DNA from: Microbulbifer sp. GL-2
Lineage (GTDB): Bacteria > Pseudomonadota > Gammaproteobacteria > Pseudomonadales > Cellvibrionaceae
Direction: 5' to 3'
NCBI RefSeq assembly: GCF_007183175.1
Contig: NZ_AP019807.1
Span: 4,646,001 to 4,710,000, forward strand
Length of the DNA: 64,000 nucleotides
The notes under the pieces are model-generated. The model had not been told where the DNA came from. It saw nothing but the letters and a program-made list of their open reading frames with translations, and ran no database searches. The translations under genes and the position numbers were made by a program. The stretch's first letter is position 1. Each line of letters opens with the position of its first letter. Below are positions 26,696 through 35,764 of this stretch, one piece after another.

Positions 26696-27456
26696 TATGC
26701 AGTTTCCGTTTGCTGTTCTTCGGTTTCGACTTCTTCGGTTTCAGCTTCTTCGGTTTTAGCTTCATCCGCAGGCTGCTTACCAGGCTGCTCTTCTGGCTTG
26801 GGCGCATCCATTTCGAAGCGGCGACGGGTTGAGCTATCAATCAGGTTGGAAGCTTTTACAGAAACCATTTCCAGGCTATCGATAATTTGACCCGTCAGGG
26901 AGTTGAGCAGCGCATGCACTATCAACAGGGGAATACCGGTCATCAGACCAAAGGCCGTGGTGTTCATCGCTACGGAAATACTGGCAGAAAGCAAGTCAGC
27001 TTTTTCCGCCGGGTTGGCATTGGCTACCGCAGTGAAGGCTTCGATCAAACCCATGATGGTACCGAGCAGGCCCAGCAACGTAGCGATATTGGAAAAGAGC
27101 GCTACATAAGGCGTGCGTTTTTCCAGCTGAGGAGTGATCTCCATCATGCTCTCTTCCATCGCGATCTCGATATCTTCGCGACGACGCACCGCACCCTGGC
27201 GTGCCAGACCCATGGACAGCAATTTACTCACACTGGAGTTATCCTGCTTAACCAGATTGCGCGCGCGATCAAAATCCCCGGAGGCGAGAACGGGTTGTAA
27301 TTTATCCCACATGGCACGGTTGGTATGTCGCTCGTAGTGCAGGCGAATAAATCGTTCAATGGCTACGGCGCCGCCCAAAGCGGCAACGACGAGAATGGGG
27401 TACATAAAAGTACCGCCCGTCTGGAAAAACTCAATGACGCTGTTAAAAAAGTCCAT
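26695..27456 (-). CDS. ExbB/TolQ-family motor protein
   Basis: 253-residue inner-membrane protein with three helices (about 18-36, 117-140, 163-188) and a large cytoplasmic loop, the ExbB/TolQ/MotA arrangement. The core GLLGTIMGLIEAF and the following NTTAFGLMTGIPLLIVHALL are family signatures; threonines and small residues line the presumed proton path. An unusual acidic/Gln C-terminal tail (about 219-253, repeated TEEVETEE pattern) is added. It starts a tight group with both exbD-like genes and the TonB-like gene. Expected role: the stator-like proton channel that energises the TonB/AgmX-like arm. Confidence 0.92.
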   Translation of the reverse strand: MDFFNSVIEFFQTGGTFMYPILVVAALGGAVAIERFIRLHYERHTNRAMWDKLQPVLASGDFDRARNLVKQDNSSVSKLLSMGLARQGAVRRREDIEIAMEESMMEITPQLEKRTPYVALFSNIATLLGLLGTIMGLIEAFTAVANANPAEKADLLSASISVAMNTTAFGLMTGIPLLIVHALLNSLTGQIIDSLEMVSVKASNLIDSSTRRRFEMDAPKPEEQPGKQPADEAKTEEAETEEVETEEQQTETA

Positions 27457-27525
27457 TACAAACCCTCTTGAGAAATACTGCAGTAATTTGTTGCTGCTCC
27501 GGCCTCAACCGGAGAAAGGACGGCG

Positions 27526-27849
27526 TTAGTCGCCGGACAGGCTGAGCTGGTAGAACTCCAGCTCACGCATGAAAACTTCCTTGTCGAGCGGCTTGAGCTT
27601 GTCATCCATCAGGCTGGAGACAAGATCGCTTTCGACACCCACCTCGGAACTTTTCCAGGGGACAATATAGAGAGACTTGGGGGCTTCCTTATTACCGATA
27701 ATGGAAATGCCCGATAACTCTTTGATCTTAGAGTCAACTTTCTTTTCTGTAGACCCTTTCGCTTCTTCACTCCCGGATTGGGCAAAAGCTGTGGGGAGCC
27801 CGGTGAGGCAAACTGCCAGTAGCAAAATCCATTTCAACCTCAATGTCAC
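27526..27849 (-). CDS. Small secreted protein of the motor operon
   Basis: 107 residues if translated from GTG at 27849, which I favour: it forms a GTGA 4-base overlap with the preceding stop and has GGAGG eight bases upstream. A longer reading frame to 27945 exists but lacks this support. The protein has a signal peptide (LKWILLLAVCLTGLPTAFAQ). A short mature region follows, containing SGISIIGNKEAPKSLYIVPW and a Leu-rich C-terminus. I recognise no family. The segment IIGNKEAPKSLYIVPWK looks like a compact periplasmic motif. Position between TPR lipoprotein and ExbB suggests a periplasmic accessory of the machine. Confidence 0.75.
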   Translation of the reverse strand: MTLRLKWILLLAVCLTGLPTAFAQSGSEEAKGSTEKKVDSKIKELSGISIIGNKEAPKSLYIVPWKSSEVGVESDLVSSLMDDKLKPLDKEVFMRELEFYQLSLSGD

Positions 27850-28430
27850 TTGCCAGTCCTCCGCTTGAGATCGGCCAACCAGATGGATACATCCTGGTCT
27901 TCCGGCTCCAATTGTACGTATTGTTGGAATTGTGCCAGAGCGCACTGGAGATCTTGCAGATAGAGATCACACAATATGCCAAGGTTTTTAATCAAAGGCA
28001 GGTATTCGGGGTTTTCTGCCAAGGCATTCACATAAATTTTTCGCGCATCGGCGAAGCGACCCTGCTTACGATAAAGTACCGCCAGCTCATTGGTCGCCAC
28101 TGGATGCTCCGCATCCAGCTCCAGAGCTTTGAGGAAAGCTTCCTCCGCATCTTTTTCGCTGCCAACCTGGTAGTGCGCTATTCCAAGATTGATATAGGGC
28201 GCGGGAAGTCGCTGCTCCCTCTCAACGACCGACTGCAGCAAATTAATAGCAGACTCATATTTCTCTTCAGCCAGATATTCCAGCGAGCGTTCAAAATCCC
28301 GGCTAACACTGCCGGAAACCTTCACAGAAGAATAATCGGAAATTTTTCCAGTTTTGGTATTAGTCCCCACACAGGCGGATAGAAGCAGCGCGAGCCCCAC
28401 CAGGAAAAATCTTCGCAACCTTGTTTGCAT
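27846..28430 (-). CDS. TPR lipoprotein (GltE/PilF-like)
   Basis: 194 residues from ATG at 28430; a longer in-frame start at 28460 would put ten extra residues before the signal. The signal peptide ends in a lipobox, LLLSAC with Cys20, so the protein is lipidated, probably in the outer membrane. At least three tetratricopeptide repeats follow (YESAINLLQ, APYINLGIAHYQVGSEKDAEEAFLKALELDAEH, and a third around ARKIYVNALAENPEY). Small TPR lipoproteins of this kind occur in pilus assembly and in the Agl-Glt cluster. Here the context favours a machine component that contacts the barrel or the larger TPR proteins. Confidence 0.85.
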   Translation of the reverse strand: MQTRLRRFFLVGLALLLSACVGTNTKTGKISDYSSVKVSGSVSRDFERSLEYLAEEKYESAINLLQSVVEREQRLPAPYINLGIAHYQVGSEKDAEEAFLKALELDAEHPVATNELAVLYRKQGRFADARKIYVNALAENPEYLPLIKNLGILCDLYLQDLQCALAQFQQYVQLEPEDQDVSIWLADLKRRTGK

Positions 28431-28498
28431 AACTCTCAGCTCCACTCTTGCCACTATCAACCCGGCAACTTTATTGATTTCCAGACCACTATTTACAG

Positions 28499-31400
28499 TT
28501 AATGACCAGAAACCGCTTCACCAGCACCCAGCTCTGGCTCTGGCGGCAGGGGCACAATGCTTTGCAGGTACCCCCCAGCCTCTTCAGCCCTTGCGTAGCG
28601 CGCAGGCATCAGTCCGGCAAGCTTAGCGATGCTCTTGTCGACCCAGGGGTTGTAGATACCGACCCCGAGAAGTTCGACATTCTTTTCATGCACTGAAATC
28701 GCCTTCTCCTCGAACGGATAAATCTGGTCTTCCAGGGCCAGTTCGTATTCCTCCAACTCAAGCGCGTTCAAGTTGGTGGGGCGCTCAGAGTCTTTAAGTG
28801 ACTGACTAAAGTGCAGATAGATCTCCGCAAGGTAATAAGTAGCTGCAGCGGTAACATCCGCTACCTGATAATCAATCAGGTCGGTGAAAGCGCCAATAGC
28901 AGCCTTCATCCGCTTGCGTTTCAGGTTCAGGTTTTTCTCAATGGGCTTTACCAGGGTCACCTGGGTGAAGGCCTGGTAACTCGGCTCAGCGAGTTGCAGT
29001 GCGGCATTACCGGCGAGATAACGGGTACGGTCACTGCGCTGGGAGCCGCCGCGCAGTTCGATACGCACCATTTCGCGCAGCTCTTTCATGTAGAGCTTTT
29101 CATTGCTATCTGCTTTATAAATATCAGCAATTCTCTGGCGGGTCTCCAGTGCCGGCTCCATTGGATTGGGGAACAAGCCTACATATCGGCGCAGTACTGC
29201 CAGTGCTTTTTTGCTGTCCCCTGCCGCGCTATAGAGATCCGCCGCCTGGGTCAGAGCTTCGCGGCGGATTTCCTCATCCTCAGATTCGCGCTCAATACGC
29301 TCGAACTCCGCAGCAGCCAACAGCAGCTCACCACTCTCCTGATAAACCACGGCCAGTTTCTTGGTGACATCTTTTGCCAGCTCATGCTCTGGGAAATTGG
29401 TGCGGAAATTGTTAAGCACCGTTGCAGCCTGGGCCCAATCTTTCAAAATGATCAGGGAAGCTGCCGCATCGTATTCTGCAGTCGCTAACAGGGTTGCTCC
29501 CGGAGCGGCGGCGCGAATACGCAGGAAGTGCCCAGCAGCCGTGACATGATCTTCCTGCTTGCGGGCCATATCACCCTGCTGGTAAATAGAAGCCGCCAGG
29601 TTATCGACAAGCCCGGCACGATCCTTGGCATCGGCAGCAGTGAGATTCAGGGTTTCTCCGTAGGCTACCTCTGCATCCACAAACGCCTGTACATCAAACG
29701 AGGCATGGGCTACCAGCATCCAACTGGAGCGACGAATTTCCTGCTCCGCCGCCGGGAATTTCTCCAGCAACAGGCGACCATTTTCGATAGTAGGTACGTA
29801 GTCCTTGAGACCATACAAATCCTCCACTGCACCCAACATCACCTGGGCCGCCTTTTCGTGCTGCGCGAAAGTATCGGCGAAGGTGAGCGATGAACGGATA
29901 ATTTCACGCAGCAGGGGAGCGCGCTGTTCCGCAGAGGCTTCTTTCAGATTATTTGCCAGATGCTCGCGGTAGGCATAGACCGCCGCATAGCCAGCTTCAC
30001 TGGAATCTTTGTGTGCCGGATACTCATAGGCGGTGCGTTCATATTCCAGGGCAGAGCCATGGAAATCACGATTCTCCAGCATCAGGCCCGCGAGTTGATA
30101 GTTGATCTCCGCTGCGCGCTCCGTTTCGCGGAAGGATTGCAGATAACTGCGATACCAGTGAATCGCCTCACGATAGTGCTCGGCCTTTTTATCCTTAAGC
30201 TTTTTGTTTTGGTAGGCGGCGTGATAATGACTGGCCAGGTCGATCAGGTTCGCCTGTAGGAACTCAACCACCTCTCCATACTCATTGATATCAAACACAG
30301 TCCAATATTCAGCTTTGAGGGCGTAGGTATTGGCAAAGGATTTCTTGGCATCCAGAACCAGTTTGGGGAATCCGCCCTTACCATAAATTTCGATCACCCG
30401 AATGGAGAAGTCCGCGGAAACCTTGTGGAGTGGATTGCGCTCAACAAAAGCGGTATAGGATTTAGCCGAATCCTGGTAGCGGCGCTTCTCCAGATAGTAC
30501 TCACCCAGGTGGCTGTACACTAGGTATTCATACTCGCGTGCACCCTTGCGGGTAAAATAATCGACAATGGAATCTGGACCTTCCATGTAGGAGAAACTCA
30601 AACTCACCACGCGGAATGTATCTTCAACGTGCTTGCGCTCTACCTCATTGGTCTGCTGGTCAAAGTCATACCCCTGGGAAACCTTATAATCGAGCATGGC
30701 AACATAATCGTTCAATGCCATCTCATACATATCCTGCTTGAACAGGGACCAGCCGCGTTTGTACAGGGCCAACTCATAGAAACTGGAAACCACTCCGATG
30801 CCGATTACCTTACCGTAGGCATCCTCAGCATCCAGGTATTTCTTGCGGGTAAAGTAGTATTCCCCTAGACGAAACCACGATTCATCGATATGGCGGGAAT
30901 CAGGATATTTGGCAACCAGCTGTCGCAACACATCCACCGCCTGGTCAATCTGGCCAGCCTCCTCATAAGCTCGCGAGAGCTGGTACATCACCTGATCATT
31001 GCGGTCGTACAGGGGATATTTTTTCAGCAGCTCAAGATACAGGTTGATAGCTTCACGGGCGTTTGCCGACATCAATGCATCGGGGTCATTTGCAGGTACA
31101 GGCAGGGAAGTGTTGTCCGCGGCAATCTCAAAACTGCCGCTAGCGCGCGCCTCAAACTCAGCGTCCGACTCTGTGTCACCACCGTCTTCCGCTACTGCTT
31201 TCTCAACTTGAGCAATCGGTGCTGACACTTCAGCAGGTGCATCAAGGGAGTTATCTGCGGTCACCACTGGAGCATCAATGGCAACCACCGCTCCACTTGT
31301 ACTCGCTGCGCTTGCATTGCTGACGATGCCATCAATGGCCGCATCCTCAGCGCGGTGCGCCTGCTTGATTTTCAGATCGGCAATGCGCCGCATTGCCTCG

Positions 31401-31636
31401 GGCGTGAGGTTGGATTCGGGCGTTTCCTGTAAATAGCGCTGATAACTGGCCAGGGCTTTTTCGAGACTTCCGTCGATATATTCTTCTTTAATCTCGATAT
31501 CGACATTCTGCAGGCTGCCAATAGTTTTGCCATTATTGACCGCACAGGCATTGAGCAACAATGCAATACCAACCAGGGTGCAACGGCGCACAATAGCCAT
31601 GCTCGACAAGCCAATAGGTTTATTAAACCAGGGCAT
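28499..31636 (-). CDS. Large TPR outer-membrane lipoprotein
   Basis: 1045 residues. A signal peptide with lipobox LLLNAC (Cys31 from the first ATG; a second ATG 12 codons in is possible) is followed by a Ser/Ala-rich acidic linker (about 85-170). A very long array of TPR-type helical pairs runs from about residue 195 to past 950, with units such as YQLSRAYEEAGQIDQAVDVL and WFRLGEYYFTRKKYLDAEDAYG. It resembles large scaffold TPR proteins of gliding and sporulation-type envelope machines. The start overlaps the preceding stop by one base (TGATG), so translation is coupled. Probable role: a periplasmic scaffold tethered to the outer membrane. Confidence 0.85.
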   Translation of the reverse strand: MPWFNKPIGLSSMAIVRRCTLVGIALLLNACAVNNGKTIGSLQNVDIEIKEEYIDGSLEKALASYQRYLQETPESNLTPEAMRRIADLKIKQAHRAEDAAIDGIVSNASAASTSGAVVAIDAPVVTADNSLDAPAEVSAPIAQVEKAVAEDGGDTESDAEFEARASGSFEIAADNTSLPVPANDPDALMSANAREAINLYLELLKKYPLYDRNDQVMYQLSRAYEEAGQIDQAVDVLRQLVAKYPDSRHIDESWFRLGEYYFTRKKYLDAEDAYGKVIGIGVVSSFYELALYKRGWSLFKQDMYEMALNDYVAMLDYKVSQGYDFDQQTNEVERKHVEDTFRVVSLSFSYMEGPDSIVDYFTRKGAREYEYLVYSHLGEYYLEKRRYQDSAKSYTAFVERNPLHKVSADFSIRVIEIYGKGGFPKLVLDAKKSFANTYALKAEYWTVFDINEYGEVVEFLQANLIDLASHYHAAYQNKKLKDKKAEHYREAIHWYRSYLQSFRETERAAEINYQLAGLMLENRDFHGSALEYERTAYEYPAHKDSSEAGYAAVYAYREHLANNLKEASAEQRAPLLREIIRSSLTFADTFAQHEKAAQVMLGAVEDLYGLKDYVPTIENGRLLLEKFPAAEQEIRRSSWMLVAHASFDVQAFVDAEVAYGETLNLTAADAKDRAGLVDNLAASIYQQGDMARKQEDHVTAAGHFLRIRAAAPGATLLATAEYDAAASLIILKDWAQAATVLNNFRTNFPEHELAKDVTKKLAVVYQESGELLLAAAEFERIERESEDEEIRREALTQAADLYSAAGDSKKALAVLRRYVGLFPNPMEPALETRQRIADIYKADSNEKLYMKELREMVRIELRGGSQRSDRTRYLAGNAALQLAEPSYQAFTQVTLVKPIEKNLNLKRKRMKAAIGAFTDLIDYQVADVTAAATYYLAEIYLHFSQSLKDSERPTNLNALELEEYELALEDQIYPFEEKAISVHEKNVELLGVGIYNPWVDKSIAKLAGLMPARYARAEEAGGYLQSIVPLPPEPELGAGEAVSGH

Positions 31637-33660
31637 CAGGCTTCACCCTCTTCGCTTTCTTCCGCTTCCAGTTCCGGAGGATTTTCCCCGGGCAAAGGTT
31701 CAGGCTGGGCCTCGCGGTGCTGTTCAATTTTACGCTGATCTTCGCGCTGCTCCTGCAGCTCGTTGGCACGGTCGAAACTGTCGGCCAGGGCGAAACGGGC
31801 TTTTATTTGGTAGCTCTCCAACTGGGTACGACGGCGCTCCAACTCTTGTATTGCCAAAGCTTCAAGCATTCTGCCCTGACGCGCCATCAGCACTTCCAGG
31901 CGCTGCTGGGTACTGCGAATCTGCGCACGCAGCCGGGTGATATCTTCGTCGTAGCCGGTATAACTGTGGGTGGCTGCCTGTCGGCTGCGCACATAGGATT
32001 GATAAACTGTCTGCAGCTTTTCAATTTCCACATTGAGTTGCTGCAGATGCTTATAGGCTTCCGTAAGCCTGCCGTCATACTCTGTTGAGAGACGCAAATC
32101 CAAAACGCCCTGAAGGCGCTCTACCCTGCTGCGGGTCGATTCAGTGAACTCCTGAGGACTCTCGGCAATCCGGCTGTGCAGCTCTATCAATTCCAGTCGC
32201 GCCTCCTGCTCATCAGCAGTGGCAAGATATTCGGGGCGGCGAGAAACCAGCATCTGTTCAATACGACTGGCAAATTTATCGCGCTGCTCAAAACGCAGCT
32301 TGATGCGAGCATCCAGTTTGCGAAATTGGTCATCAAGTTGTGGTAGCAGCGGTTCGTAGTAGGCCCTGCGGATACCGATAATATTCTCGTAGGCACTCAG
32401 GCTTTTGAGCCACTCCTCATTGCGCTCGTAGAGATCATTCAAGTCGCGGTAGTTGCGCAGGAATTCCTGGTAATCATTAGAGGCCATCAGATCGAGGAGA
32501 TAATGGGTCTCCGGCGCATCCGGCAGGTTGCGCAGTGCCACCACCCAGTTCTGTACCTGGGTAGCCTCTTTGCGGCGCAGTGCTTCCAGAAATTTCCCTG
32601 TGCGGATACTGTTAATTGAGGCCGTCAGCGTATCAATTTCATTGCCAAAGGCGTCCAGTGCACGGCCGTAGTTAATCGCCGCCGTACTGTGTACATCCAA
32701 CTTGCCGTATGCGTAGGGCACGGCGAGCATGGACTCCTGCACGGACTCGTTAGTGCCTTTGCGATCCTGCAGCATTTTCCAGGGCACCAGTGCCCGGTCG
32801 TAACGACCAGCGCGAGCTTCCACCCAACCCGCACCGAGCAACGCGCGGTTGGAAAATGGACCTTCAAGATTCACACGGTCAAAATACGGGCGCGCCAGCT
32901 GTAATTCGCCAGCTTCCATCAAGTGGGAACCGAGCAACAGGTTGGTCTTGTCATACAGTGCCTGCTCGGCAGCTTTCCCACTGCTCTTTTTACCCAGAGC
33001 AGTCAGTTCCAATATACCGCGGGCTTCCTCACCGGATTTTAGCTGGGCAATACCGAGGTTGAACTCGACAAAGCCGGCCAGAGACTCGTCTCCCTTCAGG
33101 TCTTTGAGCAACTCAACGGCTTCATCAAAACGGCCCAACTGCATAAACACCCGCGCGCGCAAAAATTGCTCTTGCGAGCGCACACGCATGGGCACCCGCC
33201 CCTCAATCATTTCCAGCGCATGTAAGGCATTGGCCGGCTGCTGCTTGTGGTAATGGATCTTCGCCAGGCGATAGGCTGCCTCATTGCGCACCGGCTGAGA
33301 AACATCGCCTTGCAACACCGCCTCAATGGCACGGCCTGCTTCGCGGTGCATGCGATAGGAAAGTTCCAGGTCCCCCACAGAGAACTCTGCCTGCCCCAAG
33401 TGCGCACTGAAGGGATCAAGTTCCGGTTCATCCAGGCGGTGAAATTGAGCCAACTCGGTATCCAGGGCCACTATCGCATCGAAATAGTTTTCCTGGTGAG
33501 CGTGGAACATAGCCGAGCCGAAAAACAGATCTCGCAGTTCCTCATTCTCTTCGGCTTTAGCCATTCCGGTAAAAACAGATAAGGTACACAGCGAGGCAGC
33601 CAAAACCCGCAGCGTCGCCTTTACCTGGCCCGGCAGTACCGATAGCAGAGAAGTACGCAT
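31636..33660 (-). CDS. Periplasmic TPR and coiled-coil protein
   Basis: 674 residues. A signal peptide ends near residue 36 (GMAKA). The N-terminal half holds TPR-like helical pairs (YFDAIVALDTELAQFHRL, FLRARVFMQLGRFDEAVELL, LLGAGWVEARAGRYDRALV). The second half (about 400-650) is charged helical sequence likely to form long coiled coils (LQQLNVEIEKLQTVYQSY, LRAQIRSTQQRLEVLMARQ). The tail is very acidic and Pro/Glu-rich. It starts 2 bp after the stop of the previous gene. No enzymatic motif is seen. Expected role: a periplasmic structural rod or adaptor of the machine. Confidence 0.82.
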   Translation of the reverse strand: MRTSLLSVLPGQVKATLRVLAASLCTLSVFTGMAKAEENEELRDLFFGSAMFHAHQENYFDAIVALDTELAQFHRLDEPELDPFSAHLGQAEFSVGDLELSYRMHREAGRAIEAVLQGDVSQPVRNEAAYRLAKIHYHKQQPANALHALEMIEGRVPMRVRSQEQFLRARVFMQLGRFDEAVELLKDLKGDESLAGFVEFNLGIAQLKSGEEARGILELTALGKKSSGKAAEQALYDKTNLLLGSHLMEAGELQLARPYFDRVNLEGPFSNRALLGAGWVEARAGRYDRALVPWKMLQDRKGTNESVQESMLAVPYAYGKLDVHSTAAINYGRALDAFGNEIDTLTASINSIRTGKFLEALRRKEATQVQNWVVALRNLPDAPETHYLLDLMASNDYQEFLRNYRDLNDLYERNEEWLKSLSAYENIIGIRRAYYEPLLPQLDDQFRKLDARIKLRFEQRDKFASRIEQMLVSRRPEYLATADEQEARLELIELHSRIAESPQEFTESTRSRVERLQGVLDLRLSTEYDGRLTEAYKHLQQLNVEIEKLQTVYQSYVRSRQAATHSYTGYDEDITRLRAQIRSTQQRLEVLMARQGRMLEALAIQELERRRTQLESYQIKARFALADSFDRANELQEQREDQRKIEQHREAQPEPLPGENPPELEAEESEEGEA

Positions 33661-33662
33661 GA

Positions 33663-34172
33663 TTACCAGTCCTTGAAGTTAATCTCAGACTCGGTCCCCA
33701 AAATACTGATCTCGACAAACTTCGGCCCCACAGCCTTGTCTACCTGATAAGAGGCATCAGCCCGATATTCCCTTCCCGAGGAAGTTTTGCCAATAAAACG
33801 CACTTCTAATGGATGCGCACCGGCTTGTACATTGCCCGTGTAAATCTTTTGCACCCCGCCTTTTTGCAGGGACTCAATCTCGCGGTAAGTGTAAAGGTGA
33901 TGCGCAACAATCTCGCCATTGAGCTTGACCTCTACGGATTCCAACTCAAATGGCCGCTCATCGGCAATGGAGACAAAAAAAGCCACCTGGGTATTGGAGG
34001 GGAATAGCAGCTTCTCCTCCAGTTGCGCCAAGGTAGCAGTCAGGTCGATTACATCCTTTTTTACGTCCTGGATTTGCTCATCCAGGCCACGGATATCATC
34101 ACGACTGACATCTTGCGCAGTTACCACGCTTGTCAGTAGCAAAAGGATTGTTACCTGTAGAATTCTGAACAT
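33663..34172 (-). CDS. Small exported protein, first gene of the machine operon
   Basis: 169 residues from ATG at 34172, chosen because GAGGTAGG lies just upstream and the signal peptide (MFRILQVTILLLLTSVVTAQ) begins there; an open frame extends further to 34406 without such support. After a short helical, possibly coiled-coil, stretch (residues 28-50) comes a beta-rich domain with VAFFVSIADERPFELESVEV and HPLEVRFIGKTSSGREY, which looks like a small Ig-like fold. No family is recognised. As the leader of the operon it is probably a periplasmic partner of the TPR proteins. Confidence 0.8.
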   Translation of the reverse strand: MFRILQVTILLLLTSVVTAQDVSRDDIRGLDEQIQDVKKDVIDLTATLAQLEEKLLFPSNTQVAFFVSIADERPFELESVEVKLNGEIVAHHLYTYREIESLQKGGVQKIYTGNVQAGAHPLEVRFIGKTSSGREYRADASYQVDKAVGPKFVEISILGTESEINFKDW

Positions 34173-34593
34173 GTGACCTACCTCTGACCCTACCTTTAAC
34201 AATGAATACCAGCTATGCGGAGACCCTCGCGGGCCACATTGAAATGCCTGTACACAGGGACCTTTCAGCCAGCGGCATTGTATTGAATAGGAGAAAGGGC
34301 AGATGTGAGGAAAGTCAAATCTAGCGAAACAGACAGGTATGAATTTTCTGAAGTTTAGAAGGGAGCAAGGGGGAAGAGTGTGAGGCAGTTCGCACATTCC
34401 TTGCAAGAAGACATTGAGTGCGGGGTGAAGAGAATTTGCTTTTTCACGAAAGGCTATATGGACTCAAGTCAAAAACTTACAGGAATAAGGCTTTTGTACT
34501 TAAAGCCTCCAGTCTGTTTTTTTAGTGCCGCTCCCGGTTTTTTGGGGCGGCACTGCACCCGAGTCAAATTCACCCTTTTAGCTTTGAAAGGCT
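34173..34593. other. Intergenic region upstream of the machine operon
   Basis: About 420 bp that must carry the promoter of the eleven-gene operon; I cannot place -35/-10 boxes with confidence. A strong inverted repeat (AGTGCCGCTCC/GGGGCGGCACT, 11 bp including one G-T pair, loop CGGTTTTTT) lies at 34524-34554. It has no T-tract on the far side for the minus strand, so it is not a classical terminator for the oxidoreductase gene. Confidence 0.5.
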
Positions 34594-35613
34594 TTATGCT
34601 GTAGCGGGTTCTTCCATTGAGATAATTACTTTGCCTTTGGCACGACCGGCAGCAAGATAGGACAGCGCTTCTTTACTCTGCTCAAAAGCGTAAGTTTTAT
34701 CTATAACTGGGGTGATAATTTTATCCTGGTAAAGGTTCCCCAATTCCTGTAACTGCTTACCATTGGCCTTCATAATCACCATCCGGTAAAGAGCGGACTT
34801 CGCCTCGGCCGCTTTCATCAGCTTGCGGGACTTGAGAGCGAGCAGTTTGCGGATCAGCCAGCCCAAGCCGAGCTCTTCGGTAGTCTGTGGGTCCAGATCA
34901 CCGGAAATCGATACCACACGCCCGCCAGTTTTAATAACTTTGAAAGCATCCAACGTGTAATGGCCACCCAGGGTATCGAACACCACATCCATATCGGAGA
35001 GCAGGTCCTGGTAATTTTGCTTTTTGTAGTCAATGACAAGATCAGCACCCAGCGCCTTTACCCAGCCAACATTCGCCGTGCTGGTAGTCGTCACCACATA
35101 GGCACCGAAGGATTTGGCCAGCTGGATTGCCATAGAGCCGATTCCACCTGAGCCAGCATGAATCAGCACTTTATCACCCTGCTTCAGCCCGGCAACTTGA
35201 ACCAGGGACTGGTAGGAAGTCAGCCCCACCAGCGGAATGCCGGCCGCCTCCTGATGCGAAAGGTTTTGTGGCTTTGGGGCCACGTGGGAAGCGTGCACAG
35301 CTATAAACTCCGCCACGGTGCCCACATGCTCCTCTCCAACACGGGCAAACACCTGGTCGCCCTCTCTAAAGTGGGTGACCCCCTTGCCTACAGCGACCAC
35401 CTCACCACTGACATCCCTGCCGACACCGGCTGGGAAGCTTTCCTTGCGCATCGCTTTGAGGTCCCCGCGCAGGACCATATTATCAACGGGGTTCACGCTG
35501 GCGGCATATACACGCACCAAGATCTCATCAACTTTGGGGCTTGGCATATTTGCAGATTGAAATTCCAGACTACTTTCAATATCCCCATAACGGGTCATTC
35601 TCAACGCTTTCAT
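34594..35613 (-). CDS. NADP-dependent quinone-oxidoreductase-like MDR protein
   Basis: 339-residue zinc-independent medium-chain dehydrogenase/reductase of the quinone oxidoreductase group. The N-terminal GroES-like fold contains AASVNPVDNMVLRG and GRDVSGEVVAVGKGV. The nucleotide-binding fold carries HAGSGGIGSMAIQLAKSFGA (about 150-170). The catalytic zinc ligands of alcohol dehydrogenases are absent. It would reduce quinones or activated alkenes with NADPH in the cytoplasm. ATG at 35613 has AGAGAG upstream. The gene is divergent from a LysR regulator 151 bp away, which is the likely controller. Confidence 0.9.
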   Translation of the reverse strand: MKALRMTRYGDIESSLEFQSANMPSPKVDEILVRVYAASVNPVDNMVLRGDLKAMRKESFPAGVGRDVSGEVVAVGKGVTHFREGDQVFARVGEEHVGTVAEFIAVHASHVAPKPQNLSHQEAAGIPLVGLTSYQSLVQVAGLKQGDKVLIHAGSGGIGSMAIQLAKSFGAYVVTTTSTANVGWVKALGADLVIDYKKQNYQDLLSDMDVVFDTLGGHYTLDAFKVIKTGGRVVSISGDLDPQTTEELGLGWLIRKLLALKSRKLMKAAEAKSALYRMVIMKANGKQLQELGNLYQDKIITPVIDKTYAFEQSKEALSYLAAGRAKGKVIISMEEPATA

Positions 35614-35764
35614 AAATCTCTCTGACTTTCAGATCAACACAGTATGAAAGCGATAGTGCCTTTTGTTCTCACAAGGAAACAGATAGTAAATGGTGGAAGT
35701 CTTTTGTCTTTACAACAATAATCAGGAGATTATAAAGGCTAGAAAGGGGGTAATAGAGGCCATT
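35614..35764. promoter_or_regulatory. Divergent promoter region, oxidoreductase/LysR
   Basis: The 151-bp gap between the oxidoreductase start (minus strand) and the LysR start (plus strand) should contain both promoters and the LysR binding site, the usual LysR arrangement. I see no clear T-N11-A palindrome I would defend. Confidence 0.45.

Noticed and set aside
34173..34406. Upstream extension of the first operon gene
   Set aside because: No ribosome site at the longer start, whereas the ATG at 34172 has one and begins a signal peptide.
34524..34554. Hairpin considered as the terminator of the oxidoreductase gene
   Set aside because: The T-run lies on the wrong side for the minus strand; kept only as an inverted repeat.
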